Source: Cupriavidus pauculus (GTDB lineage: Bacteria > Pseudomonadota > Gammaproteobacteria > Burkholderiales > Burkholderiaceae). Taken from it: DNA of 64,000 nucleotides. The notes below the pieces were generated by a model. That model ran no database searches. It was not told the DNA's origin and worked only from the letters and a program-made list of their open reading frames with translations. Shown here piece after piece: positions 62,014 through 64,000 of this stretch. Positions within the stretch are counted from its first letter, which is position 1, and each line of letters opens with the position of its first letter. Both the position numbers and the translations under genes were made by a program. Location of the stretch: the NCBI RefSeq assembly GCF_022179805.1, contig NZ_BPUO01000004.1, forward strand, positions 475,937 through 539,936, read 5' to 3'.

Positions 62014-63609
62014 TCAGCCGAACAGCGAGGGCTGGGCTTCCGTTGCCGTGGATGACCGCCGGGCTTCGGCGCGCGGCTTCGGCGAAGATTCCGGCTGGAC
62101 TGGTGCGGCAACTGGCGCCGTCAGCACGAACGGGCGTGCCGACGCCAGCGGCACCGCCGTTGCCGTCAGGCTGGCCAGGTGCGGCGACAGGATCAGGTAG
62201 GTGTCCATGTCGAAATGAGCGGGCGACGCGGTCAATCCTTCGGCATCGGCCAGCGTCGGGGCGGCGCCCAGGTAGCACCAGTCCTCGATGACATGCCAGG
62301 GCTGGCCAGCGTGCTCTGCCTCGCGCCAGGCCACCGGGCCGGTGAACGGCCAGGGCGTCAGTGCCAGGGTGCCGATGGCCGCCAGCGTGCGCACGCGGTG
62401 GTCGGCACGGGTTTCGACGCCCGTGCAGGCGCCCGCGCAGCGATGAATCTGGCGCGCGAAACACGGGTTGCCACGCTGGGCCGTCGGCTCCAGCATCAGC
62501 GTGACCTGGCACAGCTGATGGTCTTCCGCCAGCGCGCGCAACCTGGCGCGTGCCGTGGCGCGGCTCGGGAATACGCCAAAGAGCGCGGCGTGGCGGCTGA
62601 AATCGACGTGCCGATCCGAACGCAGGCGCGGTGCCGGCAATCCATCGACCATCTCCCACGCAAACAACTCGCCGCCGTGGCGCAACTGCTGGTTGTGCAG
62701 CGGCCGCAGTGTCTTGACGAGATGGGCTTCCAGAAGCAGTGCGCCGATTTCTCCGCCGGTTTCGCGCCAGTCCACCCGGCGCACCGCGCGGGAGATCCGC
62801 ATTTCCTTCGGATTCGTATAGTCGCCGGAGAAGTGGGCGCGGATGCGTTGGCGCAGATGGATGCTCTTGCCTATATAGAGCAGCGCGTCATCGTCGCCAT
62901 AGAACAGGTAGACGCCGGGACGGTCGGGCACGTCGTCGAGCGCGGTCTCGCTTAAGCCCGCAGGCAGGCTGGCATGCTTGACCAGCGCCTTGACGGCCGA
63001 CTCGACCAGATCCACGGAATAGAGCTCGTGGATCCTCTGCCAGAACTGCCAGAGTAGTTCCGCATCGGCCAGGGCACGGTGCCGGCCTTTCGGTACCAGG
63101 TTGAAGCGAGCGATCAGGGCGTCCAGGCCGTGGCGCTCCACGGACGGGAACAGCGAGCGGGATAGCCGGAGCGTGCACAGCACATCGGCGCGAAACGTCA
63201 CGCCGGCCCGCCGGAACTCGTTCTTAAGGAAGCCGTAGTCGAAGCGGGCATTGTGGGCGACGAAGAGCCGGCCCTGCAGTCGCTCGGCCAGCAGCTCGGC
63301 GATGGACGCAAAGGTGGGCTGGCCGCGCACCATATCGTCGGTGATGCCGGTCATGCCCTGGATAAATGGAGGGATGCTCGCCTGCGGGTCGACCAGTGTG
63401 TCCCATTCGTGGATGCCGTCGGGGCCCACCTCGACCACGCCGATTTCGGTGATCCGGTCGCGCTGGGCGTCCGGTCCCGTGGTTTCCAGATCCACGAACG
63501 CAATAGGGCGGGCCAGCGCGGCAGCCAGCGCCAGTGCGTCGAGCGCGCCAGCCTCGCGGCTGGGCAGGCGTTCGGCTAGATAGGTAAGCGGTTCCGGCAT
63601 CGTCGTCAT
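62014..63609 (-). CDS. DEDDh exonuclease-GIY-YIG nuclease fusion
   Basis: 531 aa. N-terminal DnaQ-like exonuclease: D40/E42 in FVDLETTG, D124 in HNARFDYGF, H177 and D182 in HRALADAELL. Then a GIY-YIG domain (PGVYLFYGDDDALLYIGKSIHLRQRI from 231) related to UvrC/Cho and a C-terminal region with four Cys/His residues (CFARQIHRCAGACTG). The protein ends in QPSLFG, close to the beta-clamp-binding pentapeptide QL(S/D)LF. Likely a DNA repair nuclease that acts with the sliding clamp. Found as a fusion in many betaproteobacteria. Confidence 0.9.
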   Translation of the reverse strand: MTTMPEPLTYLAERLPSREAGALDALALAAALARPIAFVDLETTGPDAQRDRITEIGVVEVGPDGIHEWDTLVDPQASIPPFIQGMTGITDDMVRGQPTFASIAELLAERLQGRLFVAHNARFDYGFLKNEFRRAGVTFRADVLCTLRLSRSLFPSVERHGLDALIARFNLVPKGRHRALADAELLWQFWQRIHELYSVDLVESAVKALVKHASLPAGLSETALDDVPDRPGVYLFYGDDDALLYIGKSIHLRQRIRAHFSGDYTNPKEMRISRAVRRVDWRETGGEIGALLLEAHLVKTLRPLHNQQLRHGGELFAWEMVDGLPAPRLRSDRHVDFSRHAALFGVFPSRATARARLRALAEDHQLCQVTLMLEPTAQRGNPCFARQIHRCAGACTGVETRADHRVRTLAAIGTLALTPWPFTGPVAWREAEHAGQPWHVIEDWCYLGAAPTLADAEGLTASPAHFDMDTYLILSPHLASLTATAVPLASARPFVLTAPVAAPVQPESSPKPRAEARRSSTATEAQPSLFG

Positions 63610-63779
63610 TCGGCGATTCTAAGGGATCGGAAAATTCTTTTGCGAAACCCCTTGCGCGGGTTGCCTGAGTCCACTAATATTTGCCCCCTCGCAACACGAA
63701 GCGCACTGCAAACGCAGCAGCGACAAGGGTTGAGGGGTTAGCGGTGGTTGGTGGTGCAGAAGGTTTGCGGCGCTGACCG

Positions 63780-63797
63780 GCAGAAAAAAGTTTCTGC
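63780..63797. promoter_or_regulatory. Dyad in the UP-element position of the rrn promoter
   Basis: GCAGAAA-AAAG-TTTCTGC, a perfect 7-bp inverted repeat ending 6 nt before the -35 box, in the position of an UP element or activator site. Confidence 0.5.
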
Positions 63798-63803
63798 AAA
63801 CTG

Positions 63804-63832
63804 TTGACGAAACGCTGAATGCTCTGCATAAT
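63804..63832 (+). promoter_or_regulatory. rRNA operon P1-type promoter
   Basis: TTGACG (63804-63809), 17-nt spacer, CATAAT (63827-63832), preceded by an A/T-rich tract. Only strong sigma-70 promoter before the rRNA leader. Confidence 0.75.
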
Positions 63833-63838
63833 CTCGTT

Positions 63839-64000
63839 TCTCCGCTGCAACGAAATGACGGCAACGTCAGCGGCGCAGCGACAGCGAACGGCAAAGCCGG
63901 TCGCTGAAGTTCTTTAACAAACAAACAACCGATAAGTGTGGGCGCTTGATGGCGAACGCCGCTGAGGACTTCGGGTCTTCAGTGTTGCTTCAAAAGTATC
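63839..64000 (+). other. 5' leader of an rRNA operon, 16S gene beyond window
   Basis: Transcribed leader from the P1 promoter to the right edge. AACCGATAAGTGTGGGCGCTTG and the terminal TTCAAAAGTATC are typical of Ralstonia/Cupriavidus 16S leaders. The mature 16S rRNA start is not yet reached. Confidence 0.75.
63909..63920 (+). promoter_or_regulatory. rrn boxA antitermination signal
   Basis: GTTCTTTAACAA, close to the boxA consensus TGCTCTTTAACAA, in the leader of the rRNA operon. Confidence 0.8.

Noticed and set aside
63619..63924. 101-codon open frame on the minus strand across the rRNA leader
   Set aside because: Lies over the rrn promoter and boxA; no ribosome site or protein-like composition.

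Overview
The window is high-GC proteobacterial DNA that looks like Cupriavidus or a close relative in the Burkholderiaceae. This is an inference from gene content: five orphan Bug-type (tripartite tricarboxylate) receptors, a seven-gene malonate decarboxylase operon with an MdcR-like regulator, dense LysR/IclR/TetR regulators beside small catabolic operons, and a betaproteobacterial rRNA leader at the right edge. No tRNA, CRISPR array, prophage or plasmid backbone is visible.

Layout. 1-4.8 kb: an alpha/beta hydrolase cut by the window edge, an IclR regulator, and a LysR gene divergent from a TauD-type dioxygenase and a Bug receptor. 4.8-6.3 kb: one IS4-family (Tn5-like) insertion sequence, transposase broken by an in-frame stop, sitting inside a dispersed palindrome. 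6.4-13.5 kb: mdcABCDEGH, tightly coupled on the minus strand, with mdcR upstream and a perfect LysR-type dyad between. 13.7-18 kb: a secreted repeat protein, a degenerate EF-hand protein, an OmpR/histidine kinase pair and a DUF4410 protein. 18.1-22.7 kb: MarR, TetR-MFS, and an IclR gene with a NicC-like flavin monooxygenase. 22.9-26.2 kb: an orphan ModA-like binding protein, a Cys-repeat periplasmic protein, CsbD and a VirK/YbjX (DUF535) protein. 26.3-30.2 kb: a GntR regulator with a ThDP enzyme, then a DUF1996-DNRLRE lipoprotein gene split by a stop codon.

30.2-37 kb: an acyl-CoA dehydrogenase / MmgE-PrpD / MaoC-like hydratase operon divergent from a Bug receptor, then a LysR-SDR divergent pair. 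37-42.8 kb: an 846-nt leader and the conserved prkA-yeaH-spoVR stress block, with a good sigma-54 promoter match in the leader. 42.8-47.9 kb: a LuxR regulator, a large MscS-type channel and two small proteins, one exported and repeat-rich. 47.9-53.5 kb: a lipoprotein hydrolase, a LysE exporter, a histidine phosphatase, and a Bug receptor under a TetR gene. 53.7-61.5 kb: IclR, NDP-forming acyl-CoA synthetase, Bug, two tandem DUF1254/DUF1214 proteins and a second Bug, all on one strand behind a near-ideal IclR-type operator. This is the best candidate for an undescribed catabolic module. 61.5-64 kb: a small lipoprotein, a DEDDh exonuclease-GIY-YIG fusion ending in a clamp-binding-like peptide, and the promoter, boxA and leader of an rRNA operon whose 16S gene lies beyond the window.

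Recurring theme: binding proteins or receptors without membrane partners, each next to a regulator and one to four enzymes for organic acids or CoA thioesters. All functions are read from sequence motifs and family knowledge; no database search was run.
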